Positions 6,291-15,005 of a stretch of DNA of 64,000 nt are shown piece by piece (position 1 is the first letter of the stretch; every line of letters starts with the position of its first letter). The notes beneath the pieces were generated by a model. The model did no database searches. It saw nothing but the letters and a program-made list of their open reading frames with translations, and was not told where the DNA came from. This DNA comes from 55-13 sp037190145 (GTDB taxonomy: Bacteria; Armatimonadota; Fimbriimonadia; Fimbriimonadales; Fimbriimonadaceae), in the NCBI GenBank assembly GCA_037190145.1, contig JBBCJU010000002.1, positions 474,710-538,709 of the forward strand, in the 5' to 3' direction. A program made the position numbers and the translations under genes.

Positions 6291-8024
6291 CTATGCTTTT
6301 CTACGTCGTCTCAGAACTGCAGCAAGGCCCAAGCCGAGAGCCGCCATTGTTGCTGGCTCTGGAACTGGAGCGGCCATAGCCGACCAAGAAAGAGCATATT
6401 CCTCAAAGGCTCCAGCGTTGCCAAGATTGTAACGCTTGCCCAAGTAGTTGACCTGCAATGCATAGAATCCAGTCTCGGGAAGCTCAAAGGCGAAGTGCTC
6501 TACATTTAAGAATTTCGCATCAGACCGGGCAAGCAGATTCCCTAAGCTGCCTGATGTTACTGAAAACAGCTCCAGGCTGAGGTCAGAAAACGCGAGGTCA
6601 GGTGCAGTAATATTTCCTGCTTCATCAATGCCTTGGAAATCACGATGAACAAACCAGTTTAGGGTTGCGGTTAGCTTGCTTCCACCTTGAAGTTGTTCAG
6701 CGAAGAAGTATTGGTTACCCGAGCTTGCGGACACACTGCCAACATCCCAGCCAACTTCGTCGATGGTGCCGCCACCCGTACCAGTTAAATCAGTGGTGCC
6801 GTTGGTATAGACATTGAACGCATTTGTCAAATCCATCTGACCGGCACCTTGACCATAGTCTAGAGCCTGGCTGGTGAAGTAGCTTCCGTCGCCTTGTAGG
6901 GTCATGCCATTTCCCCAGTCGCCAAACTTTTCTGCTGAAGTCTGCAAGATTGATTTGATCGTTCTGGAATCAATGGAATTGCCACCAGCAAACCTATCTT
7001 TGCCAACATCTACCAGGAGGGCTGCACCACCAGCTACGGTAGGTGCAGAGAAGCTCGTACCCCAAACATTGGTGTTGTAGTGGCCTGGGCCTCCGCCGGT
7101 GTGTGACCCATTCCAGTTCCCGCCTGTCTGTCCACCATAGTGAGCTAAGGTCAAGTTTTGACCGGGCGCTAGCAAGTCCACTTTTGCTCTCACTCCTTGG
7201 AATGAGCCATCAGGACCACTATAATTGCTTGGGCTTCGACTAGAGAAGCTTGATAAGCTGCTGTAGCTGGGGTTGGATGTATCGGAGGCAGAAGAACCGA
7301 CTGAGATGACGTTGTAGGCTGTAGCGGGTGCGCCCACGGTATTGATACTCGGACCTGTATTGCCAGCGCTAGCGGTCATGATCTTTTTGGATTGGTAGAG
7401 CATTCCATCGAGGGCTCTTGCAATGTTTGAACTTGCAGCGGAGTCGCTAAACCCAAAACTACTATTGATGACATCAGCAGTGGATCCTTGAACTCCCGAA
7501 AGCATTGCGGTCTGATAGGGATTCAAGAAGGCATTGTTGTTGGACCAGCTAAAATTCAACGCGTAGGCGGCACTTCCCCAAGAGGTGGCAATGGCTCCGG
7601 CCCAAAGAGCGGCTCCGTAAGCAATGCCTCTCTGATATTCTTGAGAGTCAGCTGGATTAATGCGACCACCCATGATGTGGGCTACCCACGTGGCGTGCCG
7701 GTCAAACTGGCCTAGCTGGCTTCCGGAGAATCCTGGAGCAAACAGGTGGGTAGTTTGATGTCCCAGAGTTTCATGGCCGTTCCATGGCAAACCTGCTTCG
7801 ATGGTGGCCATGATGGACCGGGTGCCGGTATATCCAAGGTTATAGAGAGTGTTGGCACCTAAGCGCTGATTGATGCTCAGGCCAACACCTGGCTCAACCC
7901 CTCCGTTGGAGGAGTTCAAGTGATTAACCGCTGTTTGTGCGCCTGCACTTGGCGAAAGAATCGCAAGGGATACAGGGACCGCTGCGATCGGCCACGCAAT
8001 ATGGCGAAGTTTTGATAAATACAT
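6291..8024 (-). CDS. PEP-CTERM subtilisin-like serine peptidase (S8) with Glu at the Asp position
   Basis: Secreted S8-family peptidase of 577 residues with a C-terminal PEP-CTERM sorting signal (VPEPAT, a short hydrophobic helix, LRRRRKA), normally processed by an exosortase. Start ATG 8024 is preferred to GTG 8033 because AGGGTG lies about six bases upstream; it yields a signal peptide ending near AGAQ. Catalytic His110 (FDRHATWVAH), oxyanion Asn222 (ASAGNTGP) and Ser324 (GTSFSAPT) are clear. The first triad motif reads MATIEAGLPW, with Glu76 where S8 enzymes have Asp. It faces the ribosomal operon and shares its terminator. A heptamer direct repeat lies upstream. Confidence 0.88.
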   Translation of the reverse strand: MYLSKLRHIAWPIAAVPVSLAILSPSAGAQTAVNHLNSSNGGVEPGVGLSINQRLGANTLYNLGYTGTRSIMATIEAGLPWNGHETLGHQTTHLFAPGFSGSQLGQFDRHATWVAHIMGGRINPADSQEYQRGIAYGAALWAGAIATSWGSAAYALNFSWSNNNAFLNPYQTAMLSGVQGSTADVINSSFGFSDSAASSNIARALDGMLYQSKKIMTASAGNTGPSINTVGAPATAYNVISVGSSASDTSNPSYSSLSSFSSRSPSNYSGPDGSFQGVRAKVDLLAPGQNLTLAHYGGQTGGNWNGSHTGGGPGHYNTNVWGTSFSAPTVAGGAALLVDVGKDRFAGGNSIDSRTIKSILQTSAEKFGDWGNGMTLQGDGSYFTSQALDYGQGAGQMDLTNAFNVYTNGTTDLTGTGGGTIDEVGWDVGSVSASSGNQYFFAEQLQGGSKLTATLNWFVHRDFQGIDEAGNITAPDLAFSDLSLELFSVTSGSLGNLLARSDAKFLNVEHFAFELPETGFYALQVNYLGKRYNLGNAGAFEEYALSWSAMAAPVPEPATMAALGLGLAAVLRRRRKA

Positions 8025-8055
8025 AGTGATCACCCTTTGGATAGGTTGAACACCT

Positions 8056-8086
8056 AGTATCCAGATGGACCATTAGAACACCATTA
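8056..8086 (-). promoter_or_regulatory. SARP-like operator and -10 box upstream of the PEP-CTERM subtilase
   Basis: On the minus strand the heptamer TAATGGT occurs twice, at 8086-8080 and 8075-8069, separated by GTTC, giving an exact 11-bp period. Seven bases downstream is GATACT (8061-8056), a -10-like hexamer about 31 bases before the ATG. This is the arrangement known for SARP activators. The same word is repeated upstream of the second PEP-CTERM gene. Confidence 0.5.
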
Positions 8087-8119
8087 CAGAAGAATCATGA
8101 AGTCTTAAATCTAGGATTT

Positions 8120-9103
8120 TTACGAGTGTAGATTGGGTTCAGCTTTTTTTATCGACTGAACCGCATGAATCATTCTTGAAGCGTGATCTCCGGATAGAAT
8201 TTCGTACGGGCGATGAACTTGGTTAAGGCGTTCTATGAATCGCTGATGCATCCACTCGCGAATGTGTTCGCCATCTCGAAAACCATCTTGCTCAAAAGGG
8301 ATATTGACATCGGTTAAGAAGGTCGCGCTATAGTGGCGACCTTTGCTAGCCGCCTCTACCGCCTCTGATCTTCTATTCATATAGCGTTCAAACCATACAG
8401 AGGTGGCAAAGGCATCTGTGTCGGAAAACAGAACTTGATTTGCGGTTCTTGCGGCCAAGTCTTCTCGCTTGGCCTGTTCTTCAGCAATATGGACAAACTC
8501 AGACTCATCCCAGTGGTCCAGTTCGCCAGATTGCATCTTTCTGATCCAGTATTCTCTCCCATACTCCGGTACCCAATCTGTATCGAAGTGCTCTGCAAGG
8601 GCTTTTGCCATTGTGGTGGTACCGGTCGATTCTGCACCAAGAATACAGACACGCACAATGTAATGAGCGCGAACACAAGATTCGAGAAAGGTAAGGTTGC
8701 TTAGAGGTGCCTCCCGGATTTGCGTTCCAGAACATGGAATAGTGGACCTTTCTCTATCAACAAGGAAATGGTCGCACCCTAGGAAACGTGAATAGGGCTC
8801 ACCATAGTCTTCGGAAGTGAAAACTACGTCTGGACTCTTGCCAAGTACACTTTTTGTATTTTCTGCCCAAAGAAAAGAATCGTCATCATCTATTTCATCG
8901 TGGATGAGGATGACTTCGCAGTCCGGATGAATCTCTCTGAGCCAACTTGCCCGAAGCTTGCCATCAAGCCCGTACTCAGGGCGGTCGCAGATGATCACGG
9001 TTAGGTGGTCAACTTGCGAACGAGCAGTGTCGATAAGGTGTTTATGACCGCGATGGGGAGGCAAAAACTTCCCAATGACTAAGCCATGGGGCCATCTAGG
9101 CAA
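8120..9103 (-). CDS. nadR: NadR-like NMN adenylyltransferase / ribosylnicotinamide kinase
   Basis: Probably phosphorylates nicotinamide riboside to NMN and adenylates NMN to NAD in the cytoplasm. The N-terminal nucleotidyltransferase domain has GKFLPPHRGH (His17-Arg-Gly-His20, the HxGH motif) and STIPCSGTQIR at 120-130. The C-terminal kinase-type P-loop domain begins near residue 150 with GAESTGTTT (156-164), where the Walker A lysine is Thr162. The HTH domain of enterobacterial NadR is absent, so this is the enzyme form. Its start overlaps the 3' end of pnuC by eight bases, a salvage operon. Confidence 0.87.
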   Translation of the reverse strand: MPRWPHGLVIGKFLPPHRGHKHLIDTARSQVDHLTVIICDRPEYGLDGKLRASWLREIHPDCEVILIHDEIDDDDSFLWAENTKSVLGKSPDVVFTSEDYGEPYSRFLGCDHFLVDRERSTIPCSGTQIREAPLSNLTFLESCVRAHYIVRVCILGAESTGTTTMAKALAEHFDTDWVPEYGREYWIRKMQSGELDHWDESEFVHIAEEQAKREDLAARTANQVLFSDTDAFATSVWFERYMNRRSEAVEAASKGRHYSATFLTDVNIPFEQDGFRDGEHIREWMHQRFIERLNQVHRPYEILSGDHASRMIHAVQSIKKAEPNLHS

Positions 9104-9782
9104 CGTTAGGCTCCGACGAATTTAACTGACGAAGCTCTTTGCGCCAGTCGCGGAGGCCGGCAATACACATGATTAAGAAGACTGCATACAGAACCGAGGT
9201 GAGTCGGTAATCCTTATGCCAATACAGAGGCACGTAAATGATGTCAACGGTGATCCATAGGAACCAAGTTTCAATCTTTTTTCGGTTCATGAGAATCTGT
9301 GCGACGACGCTTCCAGCCGTTGTCAAAGCATCCCAGAAAGGTGCACTTCCGCGCCCCGTGAGAATCCACATAAGGAGAGGGACGCCCAGTGTTATTCCAA
9401 TAGCGACGATGATCCAATCGATAGGACCGGCGCGGGAAACTTTGAGCTCAGTGCGTTTTTCGCCGCCCTTCAGCCACCAATACCAACCCTGAATGGCGAG
9501 AATGATAAAGAAGAATTGAAGATACATGTCGCCATACAACTTAATGAGGTCGAACATGATGGCAAATAGAACGCAGCTAACAATACCAATGGGAAAGTTT
9601 AGGACACTGCGTACCACGGTCAACCAAACGCAGAGAGCCCCCGTAATGACTGCCCAAGCTTCTAAGGCGCCCGGAGGGGCGAACCCCCATGGCAACTGGG
9701 GTTGCCCATAGGCTAAGTAGAGAAGAAATGCTGAGATCAGCGTAAATGGAATCCAGAAAGCGCGATTCTTCAATTCTGCCAT
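9096..9782 (-). CDS. pnuC: PnuC nicotinamide riboside transporter
   Basis: Inner-membrane facilitator for nicotinamide riboside. The 228-residue protein is nearly all hydrophobic segments (about seven), with the family-typical AIQGWYWWLKGG and DIIYVPLYWHKDYRLTSVLY near the end. The overlap with nadR couples uptake to trapping by phosphorylation. Divergent from the ABC-2 permease at 9841. No riboswitch or NrtR/NiaR site was recognised in the 58-base gap. Confidence 0.9.
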   Translation of the reverse strand: MAELKNRAFWIPFTLISAFLLYLAYGQPQLPWGFAPPGALEAWAVITGALCVWLTVVRSVLNFPIGIVSCVLFAIMFDLIKLYGDMYLQFFFIILAIQGWYWWLKGGEKRTELKVSRAGPIDWIIVAIGITLGVPLLMWILTGRGSAPFWDALTTAGSVVAQILMNRKKIETWFLWITVDIIYVPLYWHKDYRLTSVLYAVFLIMCIAGLRDWRKELRQLNSSEPNVA

Positions 9783-9840
9783 AGCTTACTCGGCAGAAAA
9801 GCACGAACAAGTTGACGCGCTCCCAAAGTATCCTCTCTGT

Positions 9841-10644
9841 ATGACCGCAACGCTCAGGAAATGGAAAGCCGTTTTTGGCATCTATTTCCAAGATGGGTTA
9901 GCGTATCGAGCCAGCGGCTTAATCTGGATCCTCACTGACCTGGTAACGGCCATTACTATGCCCTTGGTCTGGGCAAAGGCCAGCACTACCAATGGGATAA
10001 TCGCCGGATTTAGCCAAAGCGATTTCGTGCTCTACTACCTTTGCCAGCTATTGATCGGCAGCTTTATTACAAGCCATATCATGTGGGAAGTGGCAATGGA
10101 GATCAAGGAGGGGCAGTTTTCAACCCAATTGGTGAGGCCGATGTCGTTTTACCAATTCAGCTTTTTCAGAAATCTATCCTGGCGCATCATTCGGACTGCC
10201 TTGTTTGCCCCCTTTTTCGTGTTATTGCTATTTCTCTACCGGGGTTATCTTCACGATGCTACAGTGTTTCTAGGTTGGGAGTTCTGGCTCTCCTTCCTCC
10301 TTGGCCATTTCGTCAGCTTTACCTTTGTGATGATGATGGGAATGATTGCTCTTTTTACTCAGGAGGTCATGTCAATCTTTGAGCTGTATTACGTACCAAT
10401 GCTCTTCTTATCTGGCCAACTCTTTCCCATCGCTGTGCTTCCAGATTGGGCCGCGAGTCTAGCGCGTTGGATGCCTTTTTACTACACCACCGGCGCACCA
10501 ACAGAAATCTTAGTAGGGCGAGTTAGCGGGCAAGCCTCGTTGCAGGTTCTGGCGATGCAGGTGATGTGGATTGTGGTCTGTTTCTTCTTAGCCAAAGTGT
10601 TCTGGGCAAAGGGGCTCAAGTACTACACTGGCGTTGGAATGTAG
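9841..10644 (+). CDS. ABC-2 family transporter permease (PF06182-like)
   Basis: Integral membrane permease of 267 residues with about six membrane segments, beginning MTATLRKWKAVFGIYFQDGL and containing YYLCQLLIGSFITSHIMWEV and LVRPMSFYQFSFFRNLSWR, the pattern of ABC2_membrane_6 proteins. Such permeases usually occur as a pair with a dedicated ATPase; neither partner is adjacent, so this one is an orphan and the substrate cannot be told. A hairpin follows the stop codon. Confidence 0.8.
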   Translation: MTATLRKWKAVFGIYFQDGLAYRASGLIWILTDLVTAITMPLVWAKASTTNGIIAGFSQSDFVLYYLCQLLIGSFITSHIMWEVAMEIKEGQFSTQLVRPMSFYQFSFFRNLSWRIIRTALFAPFFVLLLFLYRGYLHDATVFLGWEFWLSFLLGHFVSFTFVMMMGMIALFTQEVMSIFELYYVPMLFLSGQLFPIAVLPDWAASLARWMPFYYTTGAPTEILVGRVSGQASLQVLAMQVMWIVVCFFLAKVFWAKGLKYYTGVGM

Positions 10645-10666
10645 CTAGGTTCCTGGGAACCTAGCT
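10643..10666. terminator. Hairpin between convergent genes
   Basis: AGCTAGGTTC (10643-10652), loop CTGG, GAACCTAGCT (10657-10666): a perfect 10-bp stem that overlaps the permease stop codon. It lacks a clear T run, so its efficiency is uncertain. It separates the permease from the convergent cytochrome gene. Confidence 0.55.
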
Positions 10667-10685
10667 CTCACTGACTCTCCAGAAC

Positions 10686-11984
10686 CTATTTCTTTACGGT
10701 CTGCCCGTCTACGGTGTAAGCCGCAACCAGAAGTTGCATCTCATCTGTTGTTTTTTCCCCGACAAACACCGGCTTCGGTGGATTGCTAGGATTATTGGGG
10801 TTGTCGGCACTGTTATCGTAGATTGCTTCAACAATCACTTTTGAGCCTTTGGGAATCTTTACTGGTTGCTTGAACTGGTAATTCAGTTGCCAATTGAAAT
10901 CCCAGTTTTGAACATGGATCAACGGGGTAATCGTTTTATCAGGCCGCTCAACCCAAGCTTTCATTTCTCGTCCTAAGAGATGCATATGAGGCATCACAGA
11001 GTAGAGAGTGATGTCGGAGGGGATTGTTTGGGTGTAAACCTGCTTATGGTCTTTTGCTCCCGCAGGAATTCGGAGAAGCAAGTTAAACAGCCATGCTAGC
11101 TCCACCTGTTGCTCGACGGGTTCCTTGGCAAAGTACAAACCAACCTTGGTTTGATCTTGTTCGGCTTTTCCAGTCTTGTTGTAGTGCACTTGCATCACCA
11201 ATCGCGCACCTGGCTCCACTTTATAAGCCTTACCGCTGGGGAGGCTGCGGGGGCGCAGTCCTGGGGCCCAACCGCCCAAAGCACCATTGGGAACAAAGCC
11301 GATCCCCCCGAACGTCTCGTATCCTTCGCGTCCGTCTTTGGTGGCCGCTTCCAGTTTCTCTGAACGGCCACTGTTATCTAGAAAGACGATGACATGATGA
11401 ACAGAACGAGCATTCCCGGGTTTAACGTCCATCGCCTTCACCCAAACGGGTTCTTTGAAGTTTGTCGGGATGACAAAGTTTCGATATTCGTCAGTTCCTT
11501 CCGGAGTAATGGAGTAGGGTGCCTTCTGACTGACGATTAGATCGGGTTTACCTAGCACCCAGTCGGAGGTGAAAGTAGGCGGTTTGGGCTCTTTGCTTTT
11601 AGGTCCACGTGGAGCATCTTGGTCGCTCCAAAGCTTCAAAGTCGCAATTTGTTCCGGCGAAAGCTGGATATCGTCTGCAAATTCGCCATATCCTGACTTG
11701 GCTTTCCAGGGAGGCATCTGCTTTGAGTGAGTGACAATCGCGTTCATTGCAGCCCACTTTTTGGCGTTGTCATAACCGACCAAGGAAAATGGCGCAACTT
11801 CTCCTGGACGATGGCACTGAACACAGTGGTTGTTTAGAATAGGAGCCACATGCTCGGCATACGTTGGCTTTTCAGGAATGCGAAGCTTTTCTACTGGCTT
11901 GTCAGTGGGCAAGGTTGCTACACCGATTGCCAACGCTGTCGCGCTTGCAGAGACCAAAACGAAGCTATTCAATCGCATACTCAT
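10686..11984 (-). CDS. Exported cytochrome c / copper monooxygenase-like protein
   Basis: A 432-residue exported protein. A signal peptide (to about residue 25) is followed by one c-type heme site, CVQCH (54-58), in the context YAEHVAPILNNHC. The rest resembles the two-domain copper type II ascorbate-dependent monooxygenase fold: RSVHHVIVFLDNSG in the middle and MPHMHLLGREMKAW later supply His and Met ligands as in peptidylglycine monooxygenase relatives. Such fusions are common in Planctomycetes and Acidobacteria, with unknown substrate. Oxidative or electron-transfer role in the periplasm is inferred. No partner gene is adjacent. Confidence 0.75.
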   Translation of the reverse strand: MSMRLNSFVLVSASATALAIGVATLPTDKPVEKLRIPEKPTYAEHVAPILNNHCVQCHRPGEVAPFSLVGYDNAKKWAAMNAIVTHSKQMPPWKAKSGYGEFADDIQLSPEQIATLKLWSDQDAPRGPKSKEPKPPTFTSDWVLGKPDLIVSQKAPYSITPEGTDEYRNFVIPTNFKEPVWVKAMDVKPGNARSVHHVIVFLDNSGRSEKLEAATKDGREGYETFGGIGFVPNGALGGWAPGLRPRSLPSGKAYKVEPGARLVMQVHYNKTGKAEQDQTKVGLYFAKEPVEQQVELAWLFNLLLRIPAGAKDHKQVYTQTIPSDITLYSVMPHMHLLGREMKAWVERPDKTITPLIHVQNWDFNWQLNYQFKQPVKIPKGSKVIVEAIYDNSADNPNNPSNPPKPVFVGEKTTDEMQLLVAAYTVDGQTVKK

Positions 11985-12102
11985 AGCATTGTCGTCATCA
12001 TAGCGTGACGTCTATCGAGAGGGAAGAGTTTAGTTGCATTTTTAACCTTATCAGGACTTTTTCGGGTTTTGATAATAGCGACGCTCGTGCCACACTCGAA
12101 CC

Positions 12103-12843
12103 ATGAGTAAGCGAGTTTTGGTGACTGGAGCATCAAGAGGGATTGGACGAGCTATCGCTCTGAAGTTAGCTGAGGAAGGGTGGCAGGTAGCAATACATGG
12201 ATCAAAAGTCGGTGCAGATATTGAACGGACTCGTGACCTTCTGGGAGCATCGTCAGCGGGGGTTTACGCAATGGATTTGGCTCATGCTGTTTCTGCTGAT
12301 TCAGTAATAGATCGTGCCCTAGATTCCGGCCCCCTCCATGCTTTGGTCAATAATGCGGGAGTCTACCAACCCCTCAACTTTCTAGACTCTAGCGATAATG
12401 AGTTCGAATCCAACCTGCGCCAGACCTTCGCGATCAATCTAGAAAGTCCGCTTCGCTTAACCCGCAGAGTGGCTAAGTATTTTGAGGCTCAGGGCGGCGG
12501 GAAAGTCCTAAATGTCGCTTCTCGGGTTGGTTTTAGAGGGGAATCTGGAGCCTGTCTTTACTCTGCTTCAAAAGCGGCTTTGATTAATCTGACTCGCGCG
12601 TTGGCGGTAGAGCTTGCTCCGAAAAACATCGGCTTGTTCGGGATCGCCCCAGGGTGGGTAGATACCGCAATGGCCCGAGACGGGATGCAAGAAAGACTTC
12701 CCGCAATTCTGGAATCGATTCCGTTAGGCAGAATGGCGTCTCCCGAAGACTGTGCGGCTACCGCCGCTTTTCTACTCAGTGATTCCGCTGCTTATCTGAG
12801 TGGTGTGGTCGTTGATATCAACGGAGCCAGCTACTTCCACTAA
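12103..12843 (+). CDS. Short-chain dehydrogenase/reductase (FabG-like)
   Basis: NAD(P)-dependent oxidoreductase of 246 residues. The Rossmann motif TGASRGIG (8-15), NNAG near residue 85, a serine in VASRVGFRG near 140 and the catalytic Tyr153-x3-Lys157 (YSASK) are present. The end VVDINGASYFH resembles the FabG/glucose dehydrogenase branch. Whether it acts in fatty acid synthesis cannot be told; it is not next to fab genes. No good Shine-Dalgarno precedes the ATG. Its 3' end overlaps that of the convergent metH-like gene by four bases. Confidence 0.8.
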   Translation: MSKRVLVTGASRGIGRAIALKLAEEGWQVAIHGSKVGADIERTRDLLGASSAGVYAMDLAHAVSADSVIDRALDSGPLHALVNNAGVYQPLNFLDSSDNEFESNLRQTFAINLESPLRLTRRVAKYFEAQGGGKVLNVASRVGFRGESGACLYSASKAALINLTRALAVELAPKNIGLFGIAPGWVDTAMARDGMQERLPAILESIPLGRMASPEDCAATAAFLLSDSAAYLSGVVVDINGASYFH

Positions 12844-14774
12844 ACCGCGCTGAAAACACGTTTATCATAAACGAGGTCCGTAGCAATCTTCCAGACATCA
12901 GTGTCAATCCGGTTCTCGGGAAGTATCTTGCTGAAGTGAACGATGGCACTGGTTAACCCTGCTTCCTGGCAATAGTGAAGGAAAGCGGAGTTCAGAATCT
13001 GCCTTGCCGCCGGTTTCAGACCAAAGCTCACGTTTGAGACTCCGAGGATGGTATTGACTCGGGGGTGGCGTCGTCGAACCTCGGCAATCGCATCAATCGT
13101 AGCCATCCCGGACCGTCGGAATTCCTCGTCTCCAGAACCTAGAGTGAAGGTTAAACAATCCAGAAACACATCGTGGTCGGGAACCCCGTGTGCGCGGGTT
13201 CGGGAAAGGATTCTTTCCGCAATCTCCACTTTCTTCTCCACGGTCTTGGCCATGCCATCTTCATCAATTGTCAGGGCAACAACACCGGCTCCATACTTTT
13301 GGCAGAGGCCCAGAACTTTCTCGGTTCTGGCATCGCCATCTTCAAAGTTGATGGAGTTGATGATTGGCTTACCCGCAAGGCATTGCAAAGCGATCTCAAC
13401 GACTGGAGCTTCCGTAGAGTCAATCATGATTGGAGCTTGAATATGTCGGTTGTAGTAGCCCAGCAAGGTACTCATATCCCTAGATTCATCGCGTCCAACA
13501 TATGCCGTACAAACGTCGAGAATATGGGAGCCCTCACCTTCAAGTTCGCGGGCGAGTTCAGTTAATCCCTCCCAGTTTTCGGCGGCGAGCATTTCTCGGA
13601 AAGCCTTCGAGCCGTTCGCATTTGTTTTCTCACCGACAATCAGATAGCTTGGATCTTGGTTGTAGGGAACAAACTGATAGAGCGATGAGCAACCTACGAG
13701 GCTAAGGCCGGCTGCTTTTTCATCATTATCTAGGAAGAAGTCAAACCCGGGGTACAAATTCTTCACTTTGCGCCAATGAGCGGCTTCGGTATGGGGTTGA
13801 CCGCCTACAGCCTCGGCGATAGCTTTGATATGGGCAGGGGTAGTACCGCAGCAGCCTCCGGCAAGGGCCACTCCATGATCGCGAATGAATCGCTCGTGGT
13901 GATGAGCTAGCTCGTCGGGCGTCAGCTTATAAACTGCTTGACCGCCTTCCATCATCGGTAAGCCTGCGTTTGGCTGGACGCTGAGAGGGCGGGTTGAGTT
14001 GTCACCCAGGAATCGAATATGAGGTGCCATCTCCACCGGGCCGGTTGCGCAATTGATACCGATCGCCTTGACGATAGGGAATGCCTCAAGCATGTTAAGT
14101 GCAGCACCAATGTCGCTGCCTAATAGCATTGTTCCGGTCTGCTCTATGGTGACTTGAACGAACAGCGGAACTTGCCGTCCCGTTTCCGCCATGGCCCTTT
14201 GCGCACCAATGATGGTGGCTTTGATCATTAACAAGTCTTGGAGCGTCTCAAGTAGAAGAGCATCCACGCCTTCCTCTAGCGCGCCACGAAAGGCATCCGC
14301 ATAGGTTCGCTCCAGTTCCTCGAACGTACATTGACCAAGACTGACTAACTTGGTGCCAGGGCCAATAGCACCCACAACAAACTTATCACCTTTGGCTTTG
14401 CTTCTTGCCTGAACCGCTAGCTTTGCGGCTTGTTTTCCAATCTCGTAATCTAGGTCTTCAATTCCGTATTCTGCCAATACAATGCTCGTGCAACCGAACA
14501 TGTTGGTTTCAACCAGATTGGAACCCGCCTCAAAGTAGCGAGTATGAATGGCTTCAATCACGTCGGGTCGGGTGAAGACCAACAACTCGTTACAGCCATC
14601 CAGACTCTTTCCGTCCAGCCGTTGAGCCGCCTCTCGAACTTTGGAGGGAAGGGAAGGATCATCTCGAAGAATAAAATCTTCTGGCTTCAGATCTGCAGCC
14701 TGTATCTGCGTCCCCATCGCCCCGTCCCATACAAGAACACGTTCGGACAGGATTTCTAAGAGAGCAGATTGCAT
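12840..14774 (-). CDS. metH: Methionine synthase N-terminal half (homocysteine and folate modules only)
   Basis: B12-dependent methionine synthase transfers a methyl group from methyl-THF to homocysteine. This 644-residue protein has the homocysteine-binding barrel (GAMGTQIQ at 18-24; zinc Cys242 in INCATGP and Cys308-Cys309 in GGCCGTTP) and the pterin-binding barrel (GEKTNANGSKAF, then GVSNVSFGLKPAAR). It stops right after the pterin module, so the cap, cobalamin-binding and reactivation modules are missing. No frameshift or remnant follows, since the stop abuts the convergent gene. A split enzyme with the B12 module elsewhere is likely. Confidence 0.88.
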   Translation of the reverse strand: MQSALLEILSERVLVWDGAMGTQIQAADLKPEDFILRDDPSLPSKVREAAQRLDGKSLDGCNELLVFTRPDVIEAIHTRYFEAGSNLVETNMFGCTSIVLAEYGIEDLDYEIGKQAAKLAVQARSKAKGDKFVVGAIGPGTKLVSLGQCTFEELERTYADAFRGALEEGVDALLLETLQDLLMIKATIIGAQRAMAETGRQVPLFVQVTIEQTGTMLLGSDIGAALNMLEAFPIVKAIGINCATGPVEMAPHIRFLGDNSTRPLSVQPNAGLPMMEGGQAVYKLTPDELAHHHERFIRDHGVALAGGCCGTTPAHIKAIAEAVGGQPHTEAAHWRKVKNLYPGFDFFLDNDEKAAGLSLVGCSSLYQFVPYNQDPSYLIVGEKTNANGSKAFREMLAAENWEGLTELARELEGEGSHILDVCTAYVGRDESRDMSTLLGYYNRHIQAPIMIDSTEAPVVEIALQCLAGKPIINSINFEDGDARTEKVLGLCQKYGAGVVALTIDEDGMAKTVEKKVEIAERILSRTRAHGVPDHDVFLDCLTFTLGSGDEEFRRSGMATIDAIAEVRRRHPRVNTILGVSNVSFGLKPAARQILNSAFLHYCQEAGLTSAIVHFSKILPENRIDTDVWKIATDLVYDKRVFSAV

Positions 14775-15005
14775 AAGCCTATTATTCCCGGCAATCCATG
14801 TTGGTTGTGTGCCTCTGGACCCGTAGCCTAACTAACCTTAGGCTTAGAGATTGTTGGGTTTACGATGTTTGCAGGTTAACCCAGTATTCCTAACATCAGC
14901 ATTGAAGCGGGATTCCGAGGCAGCCTGGTAATGAGGCTGGGGAGGATTCTTGCGGATTTGCTGAAAAAGACTCATGCGGTACAAGCGTATCGCAGGTTTT
15001 AGACA

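Noticed and set aside
14775..15000. SAM, SAH or cobalamin riboswitch upstream of metH
   Set aside because: I compared the minus strand with the conserved core words of these classes and found none.
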